Positions 1-6,614 of a DNA stretch of 8,878 bases are shown one piece after another. The notes beneath the pieces are model-generated. The model searched no databases. It worked only from the letters and a program-made list of their open reading frames with translations, and was not told where the DNA came from. Position 1 is the first letter of the stretch. Each line of letters starts with the position of its first letter. The stretch spans positions 1-8,878 of the forward strand of contig JACCUC010000257.1 in NCBI GenBank assembly GCA_013812065.1, read 5' to 3'. This DNA is from Thermoleophilaceae bacterium. Lineage in GTDB: Bacteria; Actinomycetota; Thermoleophilia; Solirubrobacterales; Thermoleophilaceae. The position numbers and the translations under genes are program-made.

Positions 1-439
1 GCAGGGCGTCCATGGCCTGGTCGAGGCGGGAGTCGAGGCTCCAGGCGTCGAGCGCGTCGATCCGCTCCTGGACGGTCGCCATCTCCTCGGCCGTCTCCTC
101 CGAATAGTCGGCGGCGAGCGCGTTGAACCGGTCGAGCAGGTCGCGCTGCTCCGCCAGCGCCTCCTCGACGTTGCCGCGCACGTCCTTGTCCGGATTGAGC
201 GACGGCTCCTGCTCGAGCAGGCCGACCGTCGCCCCCGGGGCTAGCTCCGCGCGGCCGGTGTAGCCGTCGTCGAGCCCCGCCATGATCCGCAGCAGCGTCG
301 ACTTGCCCGCGCCGTTGTAGCCGAGCACGCCGATCTTCGCCCCGGGCAGGAGCGAGACCGAGACGTCTGAGAGCACCTGCTTGTCCGGTGGATAGGTCCG
401 CGACAGGCGGTGCATCGAGAAGACGTACTGGTGACTCAT
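1..439 (-). CDS. ettA: EttA-like ABC-F ATPase (energy-dependent translational throttle), N-terminal part
   Basis: The first 146 residues are present; the gene runs off the left edge. ABC-F proteins of the EttA type are soluble, have two ATPase domains and no membrane domain, and bind the ribosomal E site to gate entry into elongation according to ATP/ADP. Visible here are the EttA-like opening (MSHQYVFSMHRLSRTYPP), the segment LLPGAKIGVLG, a Walker A motif GYNGAGKST at residues 40-48, the following LLRIMAG, and a Q-loop region LLEQEPSLNP at about 74-83. Residues 90-146 are acidic and helical, as in the EttA arm region after the Q-loop. The ATG at 437-439 gives the family's normal N-terminus. 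No Shine-Dalgarno is visible, but a TAGCCT hexamer lies 10 bases upstream. The gene is separated from the CHAD gene by 57 bases with a hairpin, so it is probably its own transcription unit. The family call is strong; the EttA subtype is likely but rests on one third of the protein. Confidence 0.9.
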   Translation of the reverse strand, partial: MSHQYVFSMHRLSRTYPPDKQVLSDVSVSLLPGAKIGVLGYNGAGKSTLLRIMAGLDDGYTGRAELAPGATVGLLEQEPSLNPDKDVRGNVEEALAEQRDLLDRFNALAADYSEETAEEMATVQERIDALDAWSLDSRLDQAMDAL

Positions 440-449
440 GGCCGTGTCG

Positions 450-455
450 AGGCTA
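450..455 (-). promoter_or_regulatory. Possible -10 element for ettA
   Basis: On the minus strand TAGCCT (TANNNT type) lies 10 bases before the ettA ATG. A transcript starting about 7 bases downstream would have only a few bases of leader, which fits the missing Shine-Dalgarno. No convincing -35 hexamer is seen. The call is by position and pattern only. Confidence 0.3.
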
Positions 456-466
456 GCGAGCGGGTA

Positions 467-484
467 GACGGCGAGAGCGCCGTC
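467..484 (-). terminator. Short GC-rich hairpin between CHAD gene and ettA
   Basis: GACGGCG and CGCCGTC form a perfect 7-bp stem around a 4-base loop (474-477). It lies 12 bases after the CHAD stop codon in the direction of transcription. There is no T-tract, so it is at best a weak or factor-assisted terminator, or an RNA 3' end stabiliser. The rest of the 57-base gap holds only the ettA start region. Confidence 0.35.
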
Positions 485-496
485 CGCGCGCGCCGC

Positions 497-1630
497 TCAG
501 GTCTTCTGCTTCTGGACCCGCACCCGCCCGTGCTTAACGAGCTCGTCGAAGTCGACGGGGGTGGACGCGCCGTTTCGCTGCGGCAGGTGGGCAGCGAGAT
601 CCTCGTCGTGAATGCCGTGGCGGCGCAGCCGCTCGCCCGCGCGCCGCTGCTCGATCTCATCGCCGACCTCCCGGGTCTCAAGCAGCTCGCGCACGCGCTC
701 GGCGCTCTCGGGCGAGAGTTGCCAGACGTGCTCGTCGCGCCACGTCCGGTAGAGGATGCGCATGCGCCGCACGAAGGGCTTCGGCTTGTCGGCGTAGACC
801 CGACGCCCCAGCGGCCAGACCTCGGCCCGCAGCTCGGCGCGCCGGTTCTCGACCAGGGTGAGCGCGGTCTCGCCCGCGCCGCCGTCGGCGCCCTCGCGGG
901 CGAGCGCACGGACGGTGTCGGCGAGCACGGCGAGATCGTGGTCCTCTCCGAGCCGGTCCCCGAGCTCGTCGGTCGCCTCGACGAGCTGGTCCATCGGACC
1001 GGGCCACACCGGCTCGAGGATCCGGGCGTGGTACCAGAGGTCCTTGACGCGCTTGCGGGCCTCGTGCATACGCTTGTCGCTCGGGTCCTCGCGCGCCTCG
1101 GCGAAGCCCTCGGATCCGCGGTGGTAGGTCCGCCGCAGGCCGTCCTCGAGCACCGAGAAGCCGTCCTTGCGCAGCCGCCATCCCTCGACGCGGGCGCGGA
1201 TCTCCTCGATCTCGTCGGCGGCAGCCGCCAGCGCGCCGCCTTCGTCGAGAGCCTGTGCCGCGGTCTCGCGCCGGCGTTGCTCGAGCACCACGCGAAGCGG
1301 GGCGAGGCTGCGCCTCGCCAGCGGGACCTGCGCGTCCAGCCGGTCGACGGTCTCGACGAGGACGGCGGCGTCGCGCGAGGCCGAGAGCGAGCGACCCACG
1401 TCGCGGAGCGCCTGGTTCTCCCGCTTGCACGTCTTCGACCCGACCTCGTCGCGGACGAGCCGCAGCACCGCCCGCGACTTCTTGAGCCGCTTGCGCGCGT
1501 CGTGGACCGCCCGATCGCGCTCGTCTCCGGTGGCGGTCCGCACACCCTCGACGGCCCCGTCGAGCTGCTCGCTCACGATGCGGCGAATGCCCTGGGGCAG
1601 GGTCTCGCGGGCGTCGAGTCGGTAGGCCAT
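497..1630 (-). CDS. CHAD domain protein (likely polyphosphate-binding)
   Basis: This is a 377-residue protein. CHAD (conserved histidine alpha-helical domain) proteins are helical bundles with a basic groove, and members have been shown to bind inorganic polyphosphate. Both halves of the duplicated fold are visible: VHDARKRLKKSR near residues 42-53 and MHEARKRVKDLW near 188-199, each with the conserved His (43 and 189) followed by Arg/Lys. LGEDHDLAVL near 227-236 is the conserved loop after the second half. No CYTH (triphosphatase) domain precedes it, so this is a stand-alone CHAD protein. From about residue 305 a charged tail of some 70 residues follows that I do not recognise. The ATG at 1628-1630 is chosen because it follows the preceding stop by 2 bases; the longer TTG start at 1694-1696 would overlap the upstream gene by over 60 bases. 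It is the last gene of the pst-phoU run, which suggests co-expression with phosphate uptake. The polyphosphate role is inferred from family and context. Confidence 0.88.
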   Translation of the reverse strand: MAYRLDARETLPQGIRRIVSEQLDGAVEGVRTATGDERDRAVHDARKRLKKSRAVLRLVRDEVGSKTCKRENQALRDVGRSLSASRDAAVLVETVDRLDAQVPLARRSLAPLRVVLEQRRRETAAQALDEGGALAAAADEIEEIRARVEGWRLRKDGFSVLEDGLRRTYHRGSEGFAEAREDPSDKRMHEARKRVKDLWYHARILEPVWPGPMDQLVEATDELGDRLGEDHDLAVLADTVRALAREGADGGAGETALTLVENRRAELRAEVWPLGRRVYADKPKPFVRRMRILYRTWRDEHVWQLSPESAERVRELLETREVGDEIEQRRAGERLRRHGIHDEDLAAHLPQRNGASTPVDFDELVKHGRVRVQKQKT

Positions 1631-1632
1631 GC

Positions 1633-1863
1633 CTACTTCGGCACCCGCAGCCCGCGCTCGTACTCGTAGCGGACCGTTACCGCCTGCGCCCACCAAGGGC
1701 TGATCCCGTAGGTGTCGTGCAGATGGCGCGCGCTCGCCGCGTGGCCCTGGTCGGCCGCGCCCCAGTCGTCGAGGATGGCGAGCCAGTCCGCCCAGCCTTT
1801 GCCCGTCCGGCGCCGGACGGAGTCCTCGCTGATGCGCCGGAACTCCGGAGATGCCTCGGCCAC
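1633..1863 (-). CDS. DUF4287 domain protein, small
   Basis: This is a 76-residue protein that looks like a stand-alone DUF4287 domain. The visible core is TGKGWADWLAILDDWGA (residues 20-36), a His at 41, then YGISPWWAQAVTVRYEYERG (52-71), the WWAQ-VTV-YE pattern typical of the family. The domain is also found attached to other domains in larger proteins; its function is not known. It has no signal peptide or membrane segment and should be cytoplasmic. The GTG start at 1861-1863 lies 11 bases after the phoU stop, and the stop is 2 bases before the CHAD start, so it is probably translated from the same message. No clear Shine-Dalgarno is present, and a start a few codons further in cannot be excluded. 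Its position between PhoU and a CHAD protein is suggestive but does not establish a phosphate function. Confidence 0.8.
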   Translation of the reverse strand: MAEASPEFRRISEDSVRRRTGKGWADWLAILDDWGAADQGHAASARHLHDTYGISPWWAQAVTVRYEYERGLRVPK

Positions 1864-1874
1864 GAGCGTGAAGG

Positions 1875-2603
1875 CTACTCGCCTCGCGGACCTGCGCTCA
1901 GCCCGATCGCGGGAGGTACGGCGTCCGGATGTGAGGCGTCGGTGAACTCGCGGAACTCGCCCGTCACCACGAACGCCGTCTGCTCTCCGATGTCGACCGC
2001 GTTGTCACCCACCCGCTCGATCTGGCGGGCCACGAGCATCATCGTCATCCCCCACTCACGCGCGTCGGGATCATCGCCGGTCTCGAGGACCAGCGCGAAG
2101 ATCTCGCGGTTGCAGCGGTCGATCTCGTCGTCCTGGCGGACGAGGTCCTCGGCGAGCTCGACGTCGCGCCGGGCGAACGCCTGCTTGCACTGCTGCACCT
2201 GAGAGATCGCCTGGCGCATCATCCGCTCGATCCGCGTGATGATCTCCGGGTGCACCGGCGGCTCGCGGCCGACGAGCGGGACGAGCTTAGATATGTTCAC
2301 GCACTGGTCGCCCATCCGCTCGAAGTTGCGTATCAGGTCGAGCAGCGCGGCGATCAGCCGCAGGTCGGTGGCTACCGGCGCCTGGCGGGCGAGCAGGGAC
2401 AGGATGCCCTGGCGCACCTCGAGGTAGCGGCCGTCGATGCGGTCGTCGTCGGCGATCACGTAGCCGGCGAGCTCGACGTCGTGGTGGAGCACGGCCTCGA
2501 GCGTGCGCTCGAGCGACTCGGCCACCATGTCGAGGCCGCCCAGAGCCTGAAGCTCGAGCGCGCTGAGCTCCTCCTGGAAGTGGATGCGCGTCTCGACGGG
2601 CAC
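1875..2603 (-). CDS. phoU: PhoU, phosphate transport/signalling regulator
   Basis: This 242-residue protein has the usual PhoU length plus a short tail. PhoU is a cytoplasmic protein that links the Pst transporter to the PhoR-type sensor kinase, keeps Pho genes off in high phosphate and limits transport. Two three-helix repeats are visible: the first has FERMGDQCVNISKL (about 93-106) and the second has IERVGDNAVDIGEQTAF (about 195-211). Both carry the E-x-x-x-D plus N/D pattern of the PhoU metal-binding clusters. The last 25 residues or so look disordered. The start is GTG at 2601-2603, 4 bases after the pstB stop; a GGGAGGG tract 12 bases upstream (2616-2622, inside pstB) could be its ribosome binding site, though the spacing is long. 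The pstSCAB-phoU order is the classic one. Confidence 0.96.
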   Translation of the reverse strand: MPVETRIHFQEELSALELQALGGLDMVAESLERTLEAVLHHDVELAGYVIADDDRIDGRYLEVRQGILSLLARQAPVATDLRLIAALLDLIRNFERMGDQCVNISKLVPLVGREPPVHPEIITRIERMMRQAISQVQQCKQAFARRDVELAEDLVRQDDEIDRCNREIFALVLETGDDPDAREWGMTMMLVARQIERVGDNAVDIGEQTAFVVTGEFREFTDASHPDAVPPAIGLSAGPRGE

Positions 2604-2607
2604 CGTT

Positions 2608-3552
2608 CTAGCCGACCCTCCCGGTGACGTAGGCCTCCGTCCGCTCGTCGGCAGGGTTGGTGAACACCTTCTCGGTCTCGTCGTACTCGACGACCTCGCC
2701 GTGTCGGTGGCCCGTGTCGTCGACGACCACCGTGAAGAAGGCGGTCATATCGGAAACGCGCGCGGCCTGCTGCATGTTGTGGGTGACGATGACGATCGAG
2801 ACCCGGTCCTTGAGCTCGAACATGAGGTCCTCGATCCGGCCGGTCGAGATCGGGTCGAGCGCCGACGCCGGCTCGTCCATGAGGATCACGTCCGGATCGG
2901 TGGCGAGCGCCCGGGCGATGCAGAGCCGCTGCTGCTGGCCGCCCGACATCCCAAAGGCGTTCTGCTTCAGGCGGTCCTTGACCTCGTCCCACAGCGCTCC
3001 GCGCCGCAGCGCCCGCTCGACCATCTCGTCCATCTCGCCCTTCATACCCAGAACACGTGGCCCAAAGGCGACGTTGTCGTAGATCGACTTGGGGAACGGG
3101 TTCGGCTTCTGGAAGACCATCCCGATCCGCTTGCGGACCTGTACGGGGTCGACGTCGGGGGCGTAGAGGTCCTGGCCGTGATAGCGGACCGAGCCTTCGA
3201 CGCTCGCGGACGGGATCAGGTCGTTCATGCGGTTGAGCGTGCGGATGAAGGTGCTCTTGCCGCATCCCGAAGCCCCGATCAGGGCGGTGATCCGCCGCTC
3301 CTCGATGCCGAAGCTCACCTCGCGAACCGCGGGCCTGCCCGCATAGCTGACGGTCAGACGCTCGACAGCGAACACCGGCTTGGAGTCGGGCGCGGCCGCC
3401 GGGGCCTTGACGCCCTCGACGGCCGGCGCCGTGCCCGGTCCCATCACACGGCCGTCGGCCGGCTCGGCCGCCGGGGGCTTCTGAGCGCCCGCGGCGGACT
3501 CCGCCGCGCGGGGCTCGGACGAGCTTTCGGGCCGCTCGGTCACCTGTCTCAC
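2608..3552 (-). CDS. pstB: PstB, phosphate ABC transporter ATP-binding protein
   Basis: This is the 314-residue ATPase that powers phosphate import through PstCA at the inner face of the membrane. Motifs in order: Walker A GASGCGKST (93-101), Q-loop MVFQKPNPFPKS (145-156, characteristic of PstB), ABC signature MSGGQQQRL (202-210), Walker B VILMDEP (222-228), D-loop SALD (230-233) and H-loop His258 in VTHNMQQA. The C-terminal GEVVEYDETEKVFTNP is also PstB-like. PstB is usually about 250-270 residues; the excess is an Ala/Pro/Glu-rich, probably disordered stretch of about 57 residues before the domain starts near KPVFAVERLTVSY. The GTG start at 3550-3552 is supported by GGAAGGG at 3561-3567, 8 bases upstream. 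In-frame alternatives are GTG at codon 4 and ATG at codon 37. It lies 40 bases after pstA. Confidence 0.96.
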   Translation of the reverse strand: MRQVTERPESSSEPRAAESAAGAQKPPAAEPADGRVMGPGTAPAVEGVKAPAAAPDSKPVFAVERLTVSYAGRPAVREVSFGIEERRITALIGASGCGKSTFIRTLNRMNDLIPSASVEGSVRYHGQDLYAPDVDPVQVRKRIGMVFQKPNPFPKSIYDNVAFGPRVLGMKGEMDEMVERALRRGALWDEVKDRLKQNAFGMSGGQQQRLCIARALATDPDVILMDEPASALDPISTGRIEDLMFELKDRVSIVIVTHNMQQAARVSDMTAFFTVVVDDTGHRHGEVVEYDETEKVFTNPADERTEAYVTGRVG

Positions 3553-3560
3553 CCTACCGT

Positions 3561-3567
3561 CCCTTCC
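3561..3567 (-). promoter_or_regulatory. Ribosome binding site deciding the pstB start
   Basis: GGAAGGG on the minus strand stands 8 bases before the GTG at 3550-3552. It supports the long form of PstB with its N-terminal extension over the internal ATG at codon 37. Confidence 0.6.
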
Positions 3568-3592
3568 GTTGGTTGAAAGAAGATCTCCGGCG

Positions 3593-4495
3593 CTACCACT
3601 TCTGCTCGTAGCGGTTGCGCAGGTAGATGGCGCCGGCGTTCATGAAGAGGAGCAGGATCAGCAGCACGAGGATCGCCCCGGCGGCCAGCGTGCGGAACTC
3701 CTCTTGGGGGTCCTGTATCCAGGCCAGGATCTGAATCGGCAGCGCGGAGAAGGGGTCGCTTGTGAGGTCATTTGGATTGAAGCGCGCGAACGCCGCGGCG
3801 CCGACCACGATCAGGGGCGCCGTCTCGCCGATCGCGCGCGACAGGGCGAGGATGATCCCGGTGGCGATTCCGGGTAGTGCGCCGGGGAGGATTTGCTTCC
3901 AGATCGTCTGCCACAGGGTGGCGCCGAGCGCCATCGACCCCTCGCGTATCGAGTTCGGCACGGCGCGGATGGCTTCGCGTCCGACGATGATCACGACCGG
4001 CAGGACGAGCAGTCCGAGCGTGAGTGCGCCGGCGAGCACGACCCGGCCGAGCTCGAGCGGCCCGCGCACGAGGAAGGCGAGGCCGAGGATTCCGTAGACG
4101 ATCGAGGGGACGGCGGCGAGGTTCTGGATGTTCACCTCGATCAGGCGGTTCCACCAGCGATTGCCGTCGGCGTACTCCTCGAGGTAGATCGCGCTGGCCG
4201 TTCCCACCGGCACGATGAACACTGCGCAGACGACCATCAGCAGCAGAGTCCCGACGAGCGCCGACTGGATCCCGGAGCGCTCCGGGAAGACCTGGGAGGG
4301 GAAGCTCGTCAGGAAGTTCCACGAGAGAACCGGGAGCCCGTCGACTGCCACGTCGAGCAGGAGGACTACGAGCGTCAGCATCGCGAAGGCTATGCAGAGC
4401 ATGAGCGACGCCGGGAAGATGATCTCGCGCACCCGCGCTCCGCGCGACGCGCCGCGCACCACGGCGCGCGCGACCGGGACCTCGGCGACGCTCAT
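3593..4495 (-). CDS. pstA: PstA, phosphate ABC transporter permease
   Basis: This 300-residue inner-membrane permease pairs with PstC to form the phosphate channel. Hydrophobic segments at about 29-51, 77-99, 128-144, 153-172, 206-235 and 269-292 give the expected six transmembrane helices. Family motifs are IYLEEYADGNRWWNRLIEVNIQNLAAVPSI split over 103-132, and the EAA loop (about 184-211: REGSMALGAT then LPGALPGI), which contacts the ATPase. The segment ALSRAIGETAPLIVVGA (217-233) is diagnostic for PstA. A basic N-terminal stretch of about 25 residues precedes the first helix. The ATG overlaps the pstC stop as ATGA (4492-4495), implying translational coupling; a weak AGCAGG sits 7 bases upstream. 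Confidence 0.96.
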   Translation of the reverse strand: MSVAEVPVARAVVRGASRGARVREIIFPASLMLCIAFAMLTLVVLLLDVAVDGLPVLSWNFLTSFPSQVFPERSGIQSALVGTLLLMVVCAVFIVPVGTASAIYLEEYADGNRWWNRLIEVNIQNLAAVPSIVYGILGLAFLVRGPLELGRVVLAGALTLGLLVLPVVIIVGREAIRAVPNSIREGSMALGATLWQTIWKQILPGALPGIATGIILALSRAIGETAPLIVVGAAAFARFNPNDLTSDPFSALPIQILAWIQDPQEEFRTLAAGAILVLLILLLFMNAGAIYLRNRYEQKW

Positions 4496-5445
4496 TCGTA
4501 CACCTGCTGGAACCGGCGGACGAAGCGGATCGAGATGGCGTTGAGGATCAGCGTCATCACGAACAGCGTCGTGCCGACGGCGAAGATGGTGAGGAACTCG
4601 ACCGATTGAGCTGCGATGTCGCCGCGCGCGGTCTGCGCTATGAACGCGGCCATGTTCTGGAAGCTCTCGCGGGGATCGATCCCCAGGTTCGCGTTCGCTC
4701 CGCCCGCTACGAGTACGACGACGGTCTCGCCGATCGCGCGCGAGGCTGCGAGCACGAGACCAGCCACGATCCCCGACAGCGCGGCCGGGAACACCACCCG
4801 CAGCACGACCTGCGGCTTGGAGGCGCCGAGCCCGAAGGCACCCTCGCGCAGCGAGCTCGGCACCGCGCGCAGGGAGTCATCCGCGAGCGTGGCGACAACG
4901 GGCAGGATCAGCACGCCGAGGGCCAGGCCCGCGGACAGCGCGTTGAAGATCTTGACCTCGATCCCGAAGATGCCCTGGAGGAGTACCGGGGTGATGAAGG
5001 TGAGCGCGAAGTACCCGAGCACGATGGTGGGGATGCCGGCGAGGAGCTCGAGCACCGGCTTGATGATGCGACGCGCCCGCGGCGAGGCGTACTCCGCCAG
5101 GTAGATGGCCGAGCCGAGGCCGAGCGGCACCGCCACGACCAGGCCGAGCGCCGTCAAGTAGAGCGTGCCCGAGATCAGGGGGAGGACGCCGAACGACTTC
5201 TGGTCGCCGCCGGCGAGGGGACTCCACTTCGTGCCGAGCAGGTACTCGAAGATCCCGACCTGCGAGAAGAACTCGACCGTCTCGGCGAGCAGGGACACCA
5301 CGATGCCGATCGTGGTCGCGATCGAGATCAGCGCGGCTAGGAACAGCAGCGCCTTGATGATGTTCTCGCCCACCGACCGCGGGGTCCGCCCCCGAGTGAG
5401 ATTCGGGCGCGGACCTCCGGCGGCGGCGATGGACGCGGCTTCCAT
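4492..5445 (-). CDS. pstC: PstC, phosphate ABC transporter permease
   Basis: This is the 317-residue partner permease of PstA. Predicted helices are at about 28-53, 88-116, 131-158, 170-187, 221-248 and 284-306. Family features are FLLGTKWSP-like text (EYLLGTKWSPLAGGDQKSFG, 67-86), the pattern GSAIYLAEYASPRAR (111-125), ELLAGIPTIVLGYFAL (133-148), the EAA loop with REGAFGLGAS and FPAALSGI (200-226), and ASRAIGETVVVLVA (234-247). The 25-residue N-terminal tail is cytoplasmic and rich in Ala, Gly and Arg. The ATG at 5443-5445 lies 19 bases after the pstS stop. No Shine-Dalgarno is evident, so translation may depend on readthrough from pstS. Confidence 0.96.
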   Translation of the reverse strand: MEAASIAAAGGPRPNLTRGRTPRSVGENIIKALLFLAALISIATTIGIVVSLLAETVEFFSQVGIFEYLLGTKWSPLAGGDQKSFGVLPLISGTLYLTALGLVVAVPLGLGSAIYLAEYASPRARRIIKPVLELLAGIPTIVLGYFALTFITPVLLQGIFGIEVKIFNALSAGLALGVLILPVVATLADDSLRAVPSSLREGAFGLGASKPQVVLRVVFPAALSGIVAGLVLAASRAIGETVVVLVAGGANANLGIDPRESFQNMAAFIAQTARGDIAAQSVEFLTIFAVGTTLFVMTLILNAISIRFVRRFQQVYE

Positions 5446-5464
5446 CTGGGCGCCCGGGGGCTTG

Positions 5465-6400
5465 CTAGCTGCCCTTGAGCGAGCTCTGCGACTCCGAGAC
5501 CTGCTCGCCGGTGAGCGGCACGATCTTGGACGCCTCGGCGATGCGCGGGGCGTTGTCGATGGTGAAGTTCATGAACTCCTTCACCTCGGGACGCTGCAGC
5601 GCCTTCTCGCTCGGATACATGAAGATCGGTCGCGAGAGTGGCTTGTAGCTCTCGTTCTGGATCGTCTCCGAGCTCGGCTTTACGCAGCCCTCGCCTCCGT
5701 CTACGCCGACGACGTTGAGCTTGTCCTGGTTCTGCTCGAAGAACGAGAAGCCGAAGTAGCCGATGCCGCCGGGCGAGCCCGAGACGCCGGTGACGAGCTG
5801 GTTGTCGTCGGCCGAGGTCTGAACGCCTTCGGTGCGCTGAGCGCCCTCCTCGCCGTTGATCTCCTCGGTGAAGAAGTCGAAGGTGCCCGACTCCTCACCT
5901 GGAGCGAACAGCGTCGCGGGCGTGGCGGGGAACTTGGGATCGACGTCCTTCAACGTCTTGGCGTCGGCGTCCGGGCCGAACAGGTCCTTGAGCTGGTCGG
6001 TGGTCACGCAATCGACCTGGAGTTGCTTGCTGGTGACCACGGCGATGCCGTCGTTGGCGACCTGAACCTCCCTGGGCTGCACGTTCTCCTTCTTGCACGC
6101 GTCCTTTTCCTCGGCCTCGATCGGGCGAGAGGCATCGGAGATCTCGGTCTCACCGCGGCAGAAGCGCTCGAAGCCGTCGCCGGTGCCGGCGCCGCCCACG
6201 GTGATGCGCACGCCCGGGTTCTCCTCCTGGAAGAGCTCGGCCGCGGCCTGGGCGAAGGGCTGCACGGTCGACGACCCGTCGACCTGGATTGTGCCGGAGA
6301 GGTCACCGCCCCCGCCCCCGCCCGCGCCGCCGCCACAGGCGGCACCGACCAGCGCGAGGGCTCCTGCGAGCCCGAGGAAGAGCCACGTCTTTGGCTTCAC
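5465..6400 (-). CDS. pstS: PstS, phosphate-binding lipoprotein
   Basis: This 311-residue extracellular solute-binding protein captures phosphate and delivers it to PstCA. The N-terminus is a lipoprotein signal: basic MKPK, a hydrophobic core to about residue 20, and a lipobox ending VGAAC with the lipid-modified Cys at 22, followed by a Gly-rich linker (23-32). The binding-site segments of the PstS family are present: DGSSTVQPF (41-49), GTGDGFERF (72-80), SDASRP (88-93) and the ESGTFDFF segment (170-177). Cys81, Cys102, Cys131 and Cys239 could form disulfides. The GTG at 6398-6400 is supported by GAAGGAG at 6407-6413. It is first in the pst operon and divergent from a PhoB-like regulator, so it is probably induced by phosphate starvation. 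Confidence 0.96.
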   Translation of the reverse strand: MKPKTWLFLGLAGALALVGAACGGGAGGGGGGDLSGTIQVDGSSTVQPFAQAAAELFQEENPGVRITVGGAGTGDGFERFCRGETEISDASRPIEAEEKDACKKENVQPREVQVANDGIAVVTSKQLQVDCVTTDQLKDLFGPDADAKTLKDVDPKFPATPATLFAPGEESGTFDFFTEEINGEEGAQRTEGVQTSADDNQLVTGVSGSPGGIGYFGFSFFEQNQDKLNVVGVDGGEGCVKPSSETIQNESYKPLSRPIFMYPSEKALQRPEVKEFMNFTIDNAPRIAEASKIVPLTGEQVSESQSSLKGS

Positions 6401-6406
6401 TGACCG

Positions 6407-6413
6407 CTCCTTC
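6407..6413 (-). promoter_or_regulatory. Strong ribosome binding site of pstS
   Basis: GAAGGAG on the minus strand ends 6 bases before the GTG at 6398-6400. It is the clearest Shine-Dalgarno in the window and fixes the pstS start, in keeping with high expression of a binding protein. Confidence 0.8.
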
Positions 6414-6442
6414 GAGTTGACGTCGATTCGAATTCCGGGCCC

Positions 6443-6448
6443 AACCTA
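6443..6448 (-). promoter_or_regulatory. Candidate pstS -10 element
   Basis: TAGGTT on the minus strand fits TANNNT and would place the transcript start near 6436, leaving about 36 bases of leader containing the ribosome binding site. The -35 position (TAACAG at 6467-6472, 18-base spacer) is poor, as expected for a promoter that needs an activator such as a PhoB-type protein bound just upstream. A less canonical alternative is CAGGCT at about 6464-6469, closer to the repeats. Confidence 0.35.
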
Positions 6449-6479
6449 TTGGCGAAGGTGGCCAGCCTGTTACCGACGT

Positions 6480-6512
6480 GTGGCCGGGTTGTGAAGAAGA
6501 TGTGAACCTAAA
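6480..6512 (-). promoter_or_regulatory. Pho-box-like direct repeats, three 11-base units
   Basis: On the plus strand three consecutive 11-base units start with GTG at 6480, 6491 and 6502: GTGGCCGGGTT, GTGAAGAAGAT and GTGAACCTAAA. On the minus strand, which reads toward pstS, the better two contain TTCACA and TTCACA at exactly 11-base spacing. Eleven-base direct repeats are the known layout of PhoB/PhoP sites, and the Streptomyces PhoP unit begins GTTCACC, which resembles the GGTTCACA here. A further GTCACC (6516-6521) lies out of phase by 3 bases. The array is 80-112 bases upstream of pstS and about 100 bases upstream of the divergent regulator gene, so it could serve both. Binding by that regulator is inferred. 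Confidence 0.5.
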
Positions 6513-6577
6513 CGGGTGACCGGACAGGATCGGCGCCGGTTGCGGCCTTTGCGGTCCTCTGGCGCCGACATCTGCCC

Positions 6578-6583
6578 TACACT
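6578..6583 (+). promoter_or_regulatory. Candidate -10 element for the response regulator gene
   Basis: TACACT (TANNNT) would give a start near 6590 and a leader of about 25 bases before the ATG at 6615. No matching -35 and no Shine-Dalgarno are visible, so this is positional evidence only. Confidence 0.3.
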
Positions 6584-6614
6584 CGTCGCGGCCCGGGTTC
6601 TCCGCGTTACTCCC

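Noticed and set aside
410..1669. A 419-residue plus-strand open frame
   Set aside because: It is antisense to the CHAD gene and the start of ettA, whose family motifs are clear. No domain can be recognised in the plus-strand product.
1631..1696. Longer TTG start for the CHAD protein
   Set aside because: It would overlap the DUF4287 gene by over 60 bases, and the added 22 residues show no CHAD similarity. The ATG at 1628-1630 fits the 2-base gap.
2584..3576. A 330-residue plus-strand open frame
   Set aside because: It is antisense to pstB, where Walker A, signature and Walker B motifs fix the minus-strand reading.
5446..5464. GC-rich palindrome GGGCGCCC (5448-5455) in the pstS-pstC gap
   Set aside because: Differential expression of pstS by an intergenic hairpin is known elsewhere, but the gap is only 19 bases and the stem is too short to claim.
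5165..6403. A 412-residue plus-strand open frame
   Set aside because: It is antisense to pstS and the pstC start. Its Leu/Glu/Arg-rich composition mirrors the codons of the real genes.
6426..6433. Palindrome ATTCGAAT in the pstS leader
   Set aside because: An 8-base palindrome is too short to support an operator call without conservation data.
6516..6614. Longer GTG start for the response regulator
   Set aside because: The added 33 residues are Arg-rich and precede the normal receiver start, and they would read through the candidate promoter. No ribosome binding site supports it.
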